From the NCBI RefSeq assembly GCF_044872765.1, contig NZ_CP085253.1, positions 2,542,001 to 2,606,000 on the forward strand: a DNA stretch of 64,000 nucleotides, written 5' to 3'. The notes below the pieces were generated by a model. The model was given only the letters and a program-made list of their open reading frames with translations, was not told where the DNA came from and made no database searches. A program made the translations under genes and the position numbers. The DNA is from Micrococcus sp023147585 (lineage in GTDB: Bacteria > Actinomycetota > Actinomycetes > Actinomycetales > Micrococcaceae). This document shows, piece by piece, positions 43,865 to 51,175 of this stretch. Position 1 is the stretch's first letter. Each line of letters starts with the position of its first letter.

Positions 43865-44296
43865 TCAGTCGGCGGACAGTGACCCTAAGTTCGCAGGTTT
43901 CGGCTTCGGTCGTTTGCGGTTCAGATACTTGGTCAGGGTGGAAGCTAACGTCGTCGTCACCTGTGCAGAGTTGAAAACCTGGTCCATGTCAGATTTCGCG
44001 GTGTTCTCTGCGATGTCCTGGAGTTCGCTCAGTGCGTGCCTGGCTGCCTTGGCGGCGGCGATCTGAGCGGGTTGGTTTCGGGTAGGCACGTCGTCCCCGG
44101 TCGTCATGGTCATGACGTGGAAGACGAAGTGCATCCGCTCCCTCATGCTGCTCGTGCGGAGGAACGTGGTGATGTTGTCCATGGTCAGGTCTCCGGCGTC
44201 CTGGGTTCCCCAGTAGCCGAGGAACGCGAGCTCTCGGTAGGTGTGCGCGCTGCTCGGCTCAACGTAGAGGTCCAGGTTGATAGGTCTTGGGGTCAT
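43865..44296 (-). CDS. Hypothetical 143-residue protein
   Basis: A mixed-charge protein (MTPRPINLDLYVEP...) with helical middle part (AAAKAARHALSELQDIAE) and a basic C-terminus (LNRKRPKPKP). It does not match any family I know. It is the first gene upstream of the replication-transfer operon on the same strand and could be a regulator or relaxosome accessory, but nothing in the sequence proves this. Confidence 0.5.
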   Translation of the reverse strand: MTPRPINLDLYVEPSSAHTYRELAFLGYWGTQDAGDLTMDNITTFLRTSSMRERMHFVFHVMTMTTGDDVPTRNQPAQIAAAKAARHALSELQDIAENTAKSDMDQVFNSAQVTTTLASTLTKYLNRKRPKPKPANLGSLSAD

Positions 44297-44949
44297 GCTC
44301 TCAGTGTGGGCGATGAGGCCGCGGCTCGTCGCGGCGACACGAAGTTTTCTGCGATATGAAGTATTGGTCGCGGTGTGCGGCCACAGAAGCCTGCGAATCG
44401 TGCCCCGTAGGCTTTTGTCTCGTGCGTGTCATTGCGAGTCGATGTTTTTTGATATTATGAGATGACCAAGCATGGCAGACGGGCTGAGGCTCGTTCGAAG
44501 GGGTCGGGGATCTTCTACTCTCCGACCCCTTCCGCTTTTTTGATATACATTGGCAACAACTGAATATTCAGTGTTTTCTCACCCGTCTTCCGTGCTTGGT
44601 CGCAAGGCTGACGACAGAGTAGGGAACACCGCGAGAAGCGCCTGAATCGTCGGCCTTTTTCGTGTCTGGCGGTCAGGGTGTCGGGTCACCCTCCGGACAC
44701 CTCAACTCCGCAGCGTTTGGACGGGCGGATTGGCGCGGTGTCGTCACTCGTGGAAGCCGCTGAGACTTGAAACCTCTGAGAACGTAGTAGCGGGCGTGAC
44801 CCTAGCGCAGTGGGGCCGATTCGTCGGGTGGTCAAGGCGGTGTGACCAGAGGTTTCTCCCGCGTCGTCATGCGGGATCATAGACCCCTCTATGTCTTCTT
44901 TAGGGTCGGGGCGGAAGAAATTTTCGGTGACTCATCGAGCTGCGGAGGA
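44297..44949. other. Gene-free 650-bp region of the element
   Basis: No convincing coding sequence. It contains a small transcript-like unit with a terminator (44430-44540), a GGTGTC/GACACC hairpin (44677-44701) and a TCCCGC/GCGGGA hairpin (44857-44876). Lying between integrase and replication/transfer genes, it is the natural place for a replication or transfer origin and for regulatory RNA. No excisionase gene could be identified here. Confidence 0.5.
44498..44540 (+). terminator. Strong rho-independent terminator of an unassigned short transcript
   Basis: A 10-bp perfect stem AAGGGGTCGG/CCGACCCCTT with a 14-nt loop is followed by CCGCTTTTTT, the only classical U-tract terminator in the window. 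About 50 nt upstream is a promoter-like TTGCGA-N15-TATTAT, so a transcript of roughly 80-90 nt is implied. A 33-codon ORF from 44462 overlaps the hairpin and is probably not the point. Confidence 0.6.
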
Positions 44950-46710
44950 TCAGAAGCTCCAATCTGCGTCCGCTGAACTTCTGACGGCGTGGGCGTAGCG
45001 CGCCATGGTGAAGGCAGGCGAGGCGTGTCCCATTTCGAGGGCGACCTGTGCAACCGGGATGCCCGCGTCGAGCCTCGTAGAGACTGCGTAATGTCGAAGG
45101 GCATGGTGAGTCCATCCCTGGCGTGTCTCCCGGTTGCGGCGGTGTGCGGGGTAGCTGCCGGTGCGGTCAGAGACAAAGTCATAAATTTCATTCATCTCAC
45201 TCTTGAAGTTGTTGTGGCTCATGTAGGTGCCCCCGGTGAGGGGGTCTGGTCCCATGTAGCCGGTCCATCGGGGGCTGTATTTCACTCGGGAGATTTCACC
45301 CTGTTTGTTTCGCTTAGGTGGCTGTCGGGTCGGGAAGAGCATCGTGCGCGCCATGAGTCGGATGCGTTCGCGCTCGGTCAGGTCGTCCCGTTCGAGCCAT
45401 GGCGTGACGACGGCTTCGAGGCGGTGCATGACAATCATGTAGAGCGCTGGGGCGTTCTGCTCGTGCCAGATGGTGAGGGCGTCTTCCTCGCTCAGGGAGC
45501 GCCAGTCGCTTGCCGTGGGCGTCTCGGTGTCTTTGCGGTGCGCGAAGTCCCAGCGTGGCGTCTGTCCTCGGTCGTTGCGGAGGAAGGGCGGCAGGTAGGC
45601 GTATCGGTCGCGGTTGGACTTGGGTGCGGTCACCCAGATTTTCCCCGCGTTGGCAGTGCTTGCCGACTCACTGACGTGGATTTTCCCGTCCCATGGGAGC
45701 CTGTAGCCGGTTCCGAAGACTCGCCTCATGGCGAGCCACTCCCGCAGGGCGCTCTCGTCCAAGAAATGACCGACGCGCAGGGCGAAGATCTCGCCGATGC
45801 GCAGTCCCGCTCCAGCTCCAAGAGCGACGATGGCGCTGAGCATCTTGTAGCGCTCCCGCAGCTTGCAGTCTTCACGCTCGCGAATCTGGTCCAGGTTCTT
45901 GTAGTGCTTGGGGACCCCGCGACGCTTCTTGTCGATGATGCTGGGCGGCAGTCCTGCCCGAAAGATCGGGCTGTAGCCGCTGTGGAAGCCTGTGGGCTCG
46001 CGCCAGAGTTCTTCAGCGTCAATTTTCAGGGGTCCGGCGGGGGTGTTGTCATCGGAGTATGTGAGGTGGTCCAAGGTGAGATGTGGGTCCAGCGTGTGCC
46101 ATGTGACATTCAGGACAGCGGCGACGTAGTCGCTGGGCGGGATGTCGCCCTTGCTCACCTCCGTCTGCCGGTTGTCTGTTCGGTCGCCGGTGAGGATGAG
46201 CGCGTCTGCGTAGTGGTCGCCGGTGCTCTTGACCCAGCCAAGAGAGTGCGCGTAGGAAAAGACCCCCTTGATGACGGTTTTGGTGGTCTTCTGGCGGTCA
46301 CGACTGACGGCGGTGAGGTCGTAGGCGTCTGTGAGTTGGGAGGGACGAATGCGATTGATGGGGATGTCCCCGAGCGTGTTGGTGTAGGCGCGCGCGAGCT
46401 GGGTGTAGTGCTCGGGGGTGCGCGGTGACCACTTGGGGCGGCGGGTGTTGATCCAGCTGGTGACCATCTCATTGAACGTCGGGACGGGGTCGGTGCGGGA
46501 GCGGTCCGGCTGTCCTTCGACGTAGATGCCGAGGAGGCTGGCGGCCTTGGCTTCGGCCTCCTCGCGGGTCTTGCCGCCGCTGGTCGTGCGGCGCTTCCGC
46601 GTGATGGGATCCGTCCAGACGATGCGCCAGTAGGGCTTCGCATCCGTGGGCCGCGTGAGGGTTGCTGCTCCGTCGAGGATCTCGATTCCCGCGCGTCGCT
46701 TCTGTGGCAT
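44950..46710 (-). CDS. Tyrosine recombinase/integrase of the first element
   Basis: A 586-residue phage-type integrase. The N-terminus has an arm-binding domain of the AP2-like kind (KPYWRIVWTDPITRKRRTTSGGKTREEAEAKA) and a SAM-like core-binding domain; catalytic residues are Arg in GAGLRIGEIFALRV, H-x-x-R in HHALRHYAVS, His in MGHASPAFTM and the tyrosine nucleophile in ARYAHAV near the C-terminus. It is longer than usual because of an insertion between the first Arg and the H-x-x-R box. GAGGGG precedes ATG 46710, and a TGTGGCA arm site overlaps the start codon, suggesting autoregulation. Confidence 0.93.
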   Translation of the reverse strand: MPQKRRAGIEILDGAATLTRPTDAKPYWRIVWTDPITRKRRTTSGGKTREEAEAKAASLLGIYVEGQPDRSRTDPVPTFNEMVTSWINTRRPKWSPRTPEHYTQLARAYTNTLGDIPINRIRPSQLTDAYDLTAVSRDRQKTTKTVIKGVFSYAHSLGWVKSTGDHYADALILTGDRTDNRQTEVSKGDIPPSDYVAAVLNVTWHTLDPHLTLDHLTYSDDNTPAGPLKIDAEELWREPTGFHSGYSPIFRAGLPPSIIDKKRRGVPKHYKNLDQIREREDCKLRERYKMLSAIVALGAGAGLRIGEIFALRVGHFLDESALREWLAMRRVFGTGYRLPWDGKIHVSESASTANAGKIWVTAPKSNRDRYAYLPPFLRNDRGQTPRWDFAHRKDTETPTASDWRSLSEEDALTIWHEQNAPALYMIVMHRLEAVVTPWLERDDLTERERIRLMARTMLFPTRQPPKRNKQGEISRVKYSPRWTGYMGPDPLTGGTYMSHNNFKSEMNEIYDFVSDRTGSYPAHRRNRETRQGWTHHALRHYAVSTRLDAGIPVAQVALEMGHASPAFTMARYAHAVRSSADADWSF

Positions 46711-46752
46711 GGGGCCCCTCGTGGTCGATGGTGTGGCACGCGATCTGTGGCA
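46703..46752 (+). repeat. Right integrase arm-type sites (TGTGGCAC)
   Basis: TGTGGCA at 46703-46709 (over the integrase start codon), TGTGGCAC at 46732-46739 and TGTGGCA at 46746-46752, matching the set inside the left end. They lie 40-90 bp from the putative crossover core. Confidence 0.65.
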
Positions 46753-46790
46753 AACTCTACAAGAACCGCATGTTCTCGCGGCGCAGACGT

Positions 46791-46815
46791 TGGATGACTG
46801 CCCAGTGCAGGAGAT
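46791..46815 (+). other. Right attachment site (attR) of the first element
   Basis: Counterpart of 34560-34584, sharing 19 of 25 positions and the AGGAGAT core (46809-46815). To its right tadA coding sequence resumes in frame (EIWLNAPDQ). The upstream half encodes LDDCPVQ, a mimic of the host MDDPGVE, so the element carries a diverged copy of the target. Confidence 0.75.
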
Positions 46816-47535
46816 CTGGCTGAACGCCCCCGACCAGGTCTACTGCGCCCGCGCCGGACGCTCGGAGCTGACCGGCCTCGTCCTCACCGAGGAAGAGGTC
46901 CGGGATCTCGTCGAGGTGATGCTGAAGACGACCGGGAGGCGACTGGACCTCTCGATGCCGTTCGTGGACGCCTCGTTGCCCGACGGCTCGCGCCTGCACG
47001 TGGCCATCCCGGACATCACTCGGCGGCACTGGGCCGTCAACATCCGCAAGTTCATCAGCCGAACGAGACGTCTGGACGACCTCGTTCGCTCCGGCTCGCT
47101 CTCTGCCTCCGCGGCGCGCTTCCTCGACGCCGCCGTGGACGCGGGGATGAACGTCCTCGTCTCGGGGGCCACCCAGGCGGGCAAGACGACGCTGCTGAAC
47201 TGCCTGGCGGCCTCCATCGGGCCGAGGGAGCGAGTCATCACCGTGGAGGAGATCTTCGAGCTGCAGATCCCGGTGCGCGACGTCGTGGGGCTGCAGTGCC
47301 GCCAGCCCAACCTGGAGGGCCATGGCGAGATCCCGCTTCGTCGCCTGGTGAAGGAGGCCCTGCGCATGCGGCCGGACCGCCTGATCGTGGGCGAGGTCCG
47401 CGAGGCTGAGGCGCTCGACATGCTCGTCGCCTTGAACTCGGGTCTGGCGGGCATGTGCACGATCCATGCCAACTCGGCCGCCGACGCCCTCACCAAGCTG
47501 TGCACCCTGCCCCTGCTCGCCGGGGAGAACGTGCG
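46809..47535 (+). pseudogene. TadA/CpaF secretion ATPase, central fragment between the two elements
   Basis: About 242 codons of the same CpaF/TadA gene whose 5' end is at 34.3 kb. It contains the N-terminal sub-domain (GRRLDLSMPFVDASLPDGSRLHVAIP), Walker A LVSGATQAGKTTLLNCL, the Asp-box/Walker B region RPDRLIVGEVREAEALD and the His box MCTIHANSAADA. Homology ends abruptly at LLAGENVR, where a second insertion begins; the C-terminal 60-80 residues are missing. Joined to the 5' fragment it would give one continuous ATPase with no lost residues at the first junction. The cell has probably lost this Tad pilus function. Confidence 0.87.
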
Positions 47536-47576
47536 TTACAGGGGGTGCAGCGACTATGACAGAACCCCCTGGTCAC

Positions 47577-47721
47577 GCGGCCGATCCTGCCGCTACGCTC
47601 AGTCCCGGCGCGCCCGGCCGATCCCCCCCTCCTGGCCCGCGCGCCCCGCGAGGCGGCCAGATCCCCCCGAAGGCCTCCTCGCCAGCGGCCCGCACCAGAT
47701 CCCCCCTGTGGTGCGGGCCGC
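47577..47721. repeat. Tandem stem-loops each exposing a GATCC loop, period about 38 bp
   Basis: Four consecutive hairpins place the same loop sequence between different stems: GCGGC-CGATCCT-GCCGC (47577-47593); GGCGCGC..GGCC around GATCCCCCC (47607-47645); CGAGGcGGCC around GATCCCCCC (47649-47681); and a perfect 13-bp stem GCGGCCCGCACCA/TGGTGCGGGCCGC around GATCCCCCC (47685-47721). The GATC starts are at 47583, 47620, 47660 and 47698. Stems differ in sequence but keep pairing, which suggests a selected structure. The array ends about 100 bp before the HEPN-like gene. Confidence 0.7.
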
Positions 47722-47825
47722 TCCTCGTCCGGTAGGAGAGCGGCTCGCCGGTCGCAGGCACGAGCTTCCTAGAGCGGCCCCGTTCTAGGCGTTACCGTGT
47801 CCGTCACTCCACTTAGCCTGTCGTC

Positions 47826-48608
47826 ATGGAGCCTGTGCAACCGAGGACACCACCAGCGTACGAAGAGTGGAAGGCGCGCCTCGACGATCTCACAACGCAG
47901 TTCGAGACCAGCGAGGGGTACCGCTACTGGTACTACATCGGTGAGTTCCGCAAGACGTTCAACATCTGGAACGACGAACACGTGGAGTTGGCGGACCTAC
48001 TCCTGTCGTATGAGCGGGACCCGAAGTTCCTCCTCGGCCTCAATGACGTTGACCGTCCCAACGAGGAGGCTCGCCTGCTACGCGTGCTGGACCGTAAGGC
48101 TCTGGCCTGCATGGCCTCGTACAAGGCAGTAGAGGACCACATCACGTCGACCCTCCATGTCGTCAGTAGTGCTGAACTGGAGGAGGAGTTCGCCCATCGC
48201 TTCACCGCTCTCAAGCGGGATCATGCCTTGGTGGCGTTCATGTTGCGCTTCCGGAACTACCTACAGCACCACATGACGGCTCCTTGGGGGCTGTCCTCCA
48301 ACTTCACCCCCGGTGCCTTCCAGGGTGAGATGTGGCTGAACGCTACCCGCCTCCTCGCATGGGACGGGTTCAAGGGGAAGGCGAAGCGCTTCCTGCGAGA
48401 CAATGAACCCACCTTCCACTTCCGGCCAGTCCTCGTGGAGTTCGGTGAGCGTTGCTCCGAACTCGCGCTCTGGTATGACGAGGCGGTGCGGCGGGAGGGT
48501 GCCACGGCCATGGCGGAGGCAGAGCAGCTCCGGCTGGCCGCCGTGCGGCACCACGACTCGTACGAACCGGGCCCGCCGGTCCAGGCGGGGCCAGCACCCA
48601 GCGCCTAG
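47826..48608 (+). CDS. Putative HEPN-motif protein
   Basis: A 260-residue, largely helical protein of no family I can name. Residues 140-147 read RFRNYLQHH, containing R-N-x3-H, the pattern of the HEPN ribonuclease active site (R-polar-x3/4-H) in abortive-infection and toxin proteins. A second, weaker RDNEPTFH lies further on. The gene has TTACCG-N16-TAGCCT (47792-47819) 6 nt before its ATG, the leaderless layout of host genes. It follows the GATCC stem-loop array and precedes a convergent serine recombinase. HEPN assignment is tentative because it rests on one motif. Confidence 0.5.
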   Translation: MEPVQPRTPPAYEEWKARLDDLTTQFETSEGYRYWYYIGEFRKTFNIWNDEHVELADLLLSYERDPKFLLGLNDVDRPNEEARLLRVLDRKALACMASYKAVEDHITSTLHVVSSAELEEEFAHRFTALKRDHALVAFMLRFRNYLQHHMTAPWGLSSNFTPGAFQGEMWLNATRLLAWDGFKGKAKRFLRDNEPTFHFRPVLVEFGERCSELALWYDEAVRREGATAMAEAEQLRLAAVRHHDSYEPGPPVQAGPAPSA

Positions 48609-48620
48609 CCCCTTCGAGCC

Positions 48621-49202
48621 TCACTCCAGCCCGGCGTACCGCCCGCGCCCGGCGAGGGCGTCGTAGAGCGTCTGGCGGCTGACGCTCATCTCACGGGCAA
48701 CGACCGCCTTCGGCACCCCTGCATCCACCCGCTCGCGGGCCTCCTGGACCTGGCCGGCCGTGAGCTTCGGTGCGCGGTCGTACTTGCCGGCCTTCTTCGC
48801 CAGGGCGATGCCCTCGGCCCGGCGCTCGGCGATCAGCTCCCGCTCGAGTTCGGCGACGGCCCCCAGCACCGTCAGCATGAACGTGCCCTGTGCTGTGGCG
48901 GTGTCTAGGGCAGGGGAGTCCACGAAGCGCACGGCCACGCCCTTGGCTTTGAGCTCCGAGAGCAGGTTCAGCAGGTCCACCGTCGAGCGGGCGAGGCGGT
49001 CCGGTGACTTCACCAGCACCGTGTCGCCTTCGCGGACGTAGGCCAGCATCTCCGCGAGCACGGGCCTGGCGCGATCCTTGGCCGAGGCCTTCTCCTCGAA
49101 GACTCGGTCGGCTCCCGCAAGGGCCTCCAGCTGTCGGGCGAGGCTCTGATCGGCTGAACTCACGCGGGCGTACCCGACGAGCTGCCCCTTCTGTCCACTC
49201 AC
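48621..49202 (-). CDS. Serine recombinase (resolvase family)
   Basis: A 193-residue small serine recombinase with the nucleophile in VGYARVSSADQSL, active-site arginines in VKSPDRLARSTVDLL, E-helix VAELERELIAERRAEGI and C-terminal HTH (VPKAVVAREMSVSRQTLYDAL). GTG 49202 lies ahead of the conserved strand; the upstream extension to 49232 is not needed. It is related to, but clearly distinct from, the recombinase at 40.2 kb. Candidate target repeats lie just upstream (49227-49258 and 49299-49338). It may resolve dimers of the plasmid-like element. Confidence 0.9.
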   Translation of the reverse strand: MSGQKGQLVGYARVSSADQSLARQLEALAGADRVFEEKASAKDRARPVLAEMLAYVREGDTVLVKSPDRLARSTVDLLNLLSELKAKGVAVRFVDSPALDTATAQGTFMLTVLGAVAELERELIAERRAEGIALAKKAGKYDRAPKLTAGQVQEARERVDAGVPKAVVAREMSVSRQTLYDALAGRGRYAGLE

Positions 49203-49226
49203 TTTTAAAGACCTTCCGCCGAATCT

Positions 49227-49338
49227 GTCCAATCGGTCTCAAGTCTATGTCATTGGACGCGCACCGGGGCAGAGGTGAGGCTGTCCAGCGGGGTGTACCC
49301 GGATGGACGGGCGTGAGCTCGTGCATGTGTCCATCCGG
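49227..49338. repeat. Inverted repeats between recombinase and TIR gene
   Basis: GTCCAAT (49227-49233)/ATTGGAC (49252-49258) spans 32 bp, and the perfect CCGGATGGAC (49299-49308)/GTCCATCCGG (49329-49338) spans 40 bp. Sizes fit resolvase sub-sites; the second could also be an operator of the TIR gene. Confidence 0.45.
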
Positions 49339-49412
49339 CAACCTGTAGCCAGGGCAGGGAGTTCAACGCCATGGATGCTGTCCGGGTCGCCGCTGTCATC
49401 TACCATCGACCT

Positions 49413-50552
49413 ATGTCGCTTCCTGAATTCAAGTCGCGTCTCTTCGCGCGCAGAAACTTCGCCGATCTTAAATTGGTTCTATCTGAGGGGCTGTCCCACG
49501 GAGAAATTTCCACGCAAGTTTCTACGTGGGGAATTCCCGGCATCCCCGAGTATCCACCTGCAACTAAAGCGGAGCGAGTTCATTCTATCCTGGACTACAC
49601 TCTAAAGATCGGATGGCCAGATGGTGACGAGGCCATCTTGGGCATGCTTACCGAGGCGAATATCTCTTACAGTTCATCCTTCACTGGGGACAAGTTCCAT
49701 TCTGCGCGGGGCCGGATTTGGTCACTCCTGGAAAAGGCTAGCGACCGAGTCCAACACGACGGCGACGGTTGGCGGATCAGCGACTCACCGAGCGGGGACG
49801 GCGTCGCTACTGAGGCCGATAATTCTGGGGGGGCTTTTACTGCGCCGTCAGTTGTGGGTGCAAAGCCAGACGTCGAAGGCAGTGCCGCCGGGTGGCGAGA
49901 TGTGCCGATCGCACATCCTGTAGGGCTCGGCCCGAGCAATGTCGCTGTTGGTGCACGCAACACGGCGTCCGTCGAGGCCCCCGCCCCCATGAATACTCCA
50001 ACTCCATACGTCGATTCGGACTTGCCCGCCGTGTTTGTGGTGCACGGCAGAAATAGAGATGCTGCACACAGGGTGAGACACTTTCTTCGCGGCGTGCATC
50101 TCCGAGTTCTGGATTGGGATCAGGTGCGAGAAATGTGTGGTCTCAACCCCATGACGTGGGACATTGTCCGAAAGGGACTCGAGGTCGCGCATATCATTGT
50201 GGTGGTGTTCTCGGGCGACGATCTAGCTCGGCTCGATCCCCGTTATCTCAAAGACGAGGATGGTGCCGATGATCGGGAAGAAACACCTCAACCCCGTCAG
50301 AATGTAACGCTGGAGGCTGGAATGGCGCTCGGTCTCGCGCCTGATCGGACCGTGCTCGTGCGAACTGGGAGATTGAGAGAGATCTCTGATCTGGCAGGCT
50401 TCAACTGGGTGACTATGAACGGAAGCACGGAGGCTCGTGCCGTATTTACGGTCGAACTCAAGAAAGCGCTAACGGCTGCCGGAGTCAAGGAACCACTGAA
50501 GTACGCCCCCCCAATGTGGAACGAGGAAGCTCTCGGCCCATTTTCGGCCTAA
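49413..50552 (+). CDS. TIR-like domain effector protein
   Basis: A 379-residue protein. Residues about 1-110 form an unassigned helical domain (MSLPEFKSRLFARRNFADLKLVLSEG...), then a Ser/Thr/Pro linker, then a C-terminal TIR-like nucleotide-binding domain of the PF10137/Cap12 kind from about residue 204: PAVFVVHGRNRDAAHRVRHFL, IIVVVFSGDDLARLD and the catalytic-Glu block RQNVTLEAGMALGL. Such domains cleave NAD+ when activated. ATG 49413 lies 6 nt after a TACCAT box (49401-49406). No cyclase or other sensor gene adjoins it, so the N-terminal domain may itself sense infection. Confidence 0.84.
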   Translation: MSLPEFKSRLFARRNFADLKLVLSEGLSHGEISTQVSTWGIPGIPEYPPATKAERVHSILDYTLKIGWPDGDEAILGMLTEANISYSSSFTGDKFHSARGRIWSLLEKASDRVQHDGDGWRISDSPSGDGVATEADNSGGAFTAPSVVGAKPDVEGSAAGWRDVPIAHPVGLGPSNVAVGARNTASVEAPAPMNTPTPYVDSDLPAVFVVHGRNRDAAHRVRHFLRGVHLRVLDWDQVREMCGLNPMTWDIVRKGLEVAHIIVVVFSGDDLARLDPRYLKDEDGADDREETPQPRQNVTLEAGMALGLAPDRTVLVRTGRLREISDLAGFNWVTMNGSTEARAVFTVELKKALTAAGVKEPLKYAPPMWNEEALGPFSA

Positions 50553-50643
50553 CACTAGCGTTCTCGCCGCGATCGGCCGCCAGAGGCGGCCCGGGATTTC
50601 CACTGGCGCCGACCCGGGCCGCCCCCACGAGAGGATGACCATC

Positions 50644-51117
50644 ATGACCACCATCGCCTTCCCTGGCCCCGCCGGCCGCCGCCCTGTCGCCACCTACCGG
50701 GCCGTCGCGTCCCGTGATGCCTCGAGCTTCGACCGCGAAGGCCAGCCCGTCTACCAGATCCGGCACCTCAACGCCACAGGCGACCACGCCCAAGCCGAGG
50801 TCCTCTTCGAGGACGGGCAGTGGCAGCTCTGCGACCCGGACCGCGACCTCGTCCCGGGCTTCGCCTTCGACGCCTTCCCAGACCACCCCTTCCTGGCCGT
50901 CGAGTACGGGGAGCCGTGGAACGGCTGGGCCACCCCTGTGGTGACGGTCGAGACTCTGGCGGACGTGCTGGCCGCCTTGGAGCTGGCCCACCGCTGGGAG
51001 GGCACCACGGCCGTGCTCGACGCCGAGGACTATGAGGACCGCATCGAGCCGCGCGCAGACGGTCTCTACGATCTCGCCCAGGCCGGGTGGACCGTACAGC
51101 AGGTGGAGCTCGGCTGA
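50644..51117 (+). CDS. Hypothetical 157-residue acidic protein
   Basis: Soluble, acidic, with no family I recognise (MTTIAFPGPAGRRPVATYRAV...). Two Trp/Pro-rich stretches (QWQLCDPDRDLVPGFAF; YGEPWNGWATPVV) give it the look of plasmid-borne proteins of unknown role. ATG 50644 is preferred, with GAGAGG 9 nt upstream; the ATG at 50635 would have no spacing to it. It stands between the TIR gene and the restriction endonuclease. Confidence 0.55.
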   Translation: MTTIAFPGPAGRRPVATYRAVASRDASSFDREGQPVYQIRHLNATGDHAQAEVLFEDGQWQLCDPDRDLVPGFAFDAFPDHPFLAVEYGEPWNGWATPVVTVETLADVLAALELAHRWEGTTAVLDAEDYEDRIEPRADGLYDLAQAGWTVQQVELG

Positions 51118-51175
51118 ACGCCCCCTGCCCTTCTGCTAGTAGGCAGGCGGAGCTGTGACCCAGCACAATGGGGTC

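Larger units (their letters stand above)
34578..46815. mobile_element. Integrative (probably conjugative) element inserted in tadA
   Basis: A 12.2-kb insertion that splits tadA in frame: the coding sequence leaves at GVEE and resumes at EIWLNAPDQ. Components, left to right, are arm sites, an IS481-family copy, EcoRI-family methylase and DUF262-HNH nuclease, DUF4238 gene with serine recombinases, FtsK/TraB-type ATPase, replication-relaxation protein, a non-coding region, tyrosine integrase and right arm sites. The Int + FtsK-like + replication protein layout is that of actinomycete integrative and conjugative elements (AICE), although the genes differ from pSAM2. Base composition is visibly more AT-rich than the flanks, above all at 36-40 kb. 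Confidence 0.85.

Noticed and set aside
44277..44465. 62-codon plus-strand ORF between integrase and replication genes
   Set aside because: No ribosome site, no homology, and it overlaps the start of the minus-strand 143-residue gene; atypical Arg/Cys-rich composition.
47536..47600. Annotating the second element as a Tn3-family transposon
   Set aside because: The GGGGG terminus and nearby resolvase are suggestive, but no transposase, no second end and wrong inner spacing are seen; kept as a question instead.
47577..47721. CRISPR array
   Set aside because: Only 9-bp loops are shared, the flanking 29-31 bp differ but self-pair, and no cas gene is present. The structure is a hairpin series, not repeats with free spacers.
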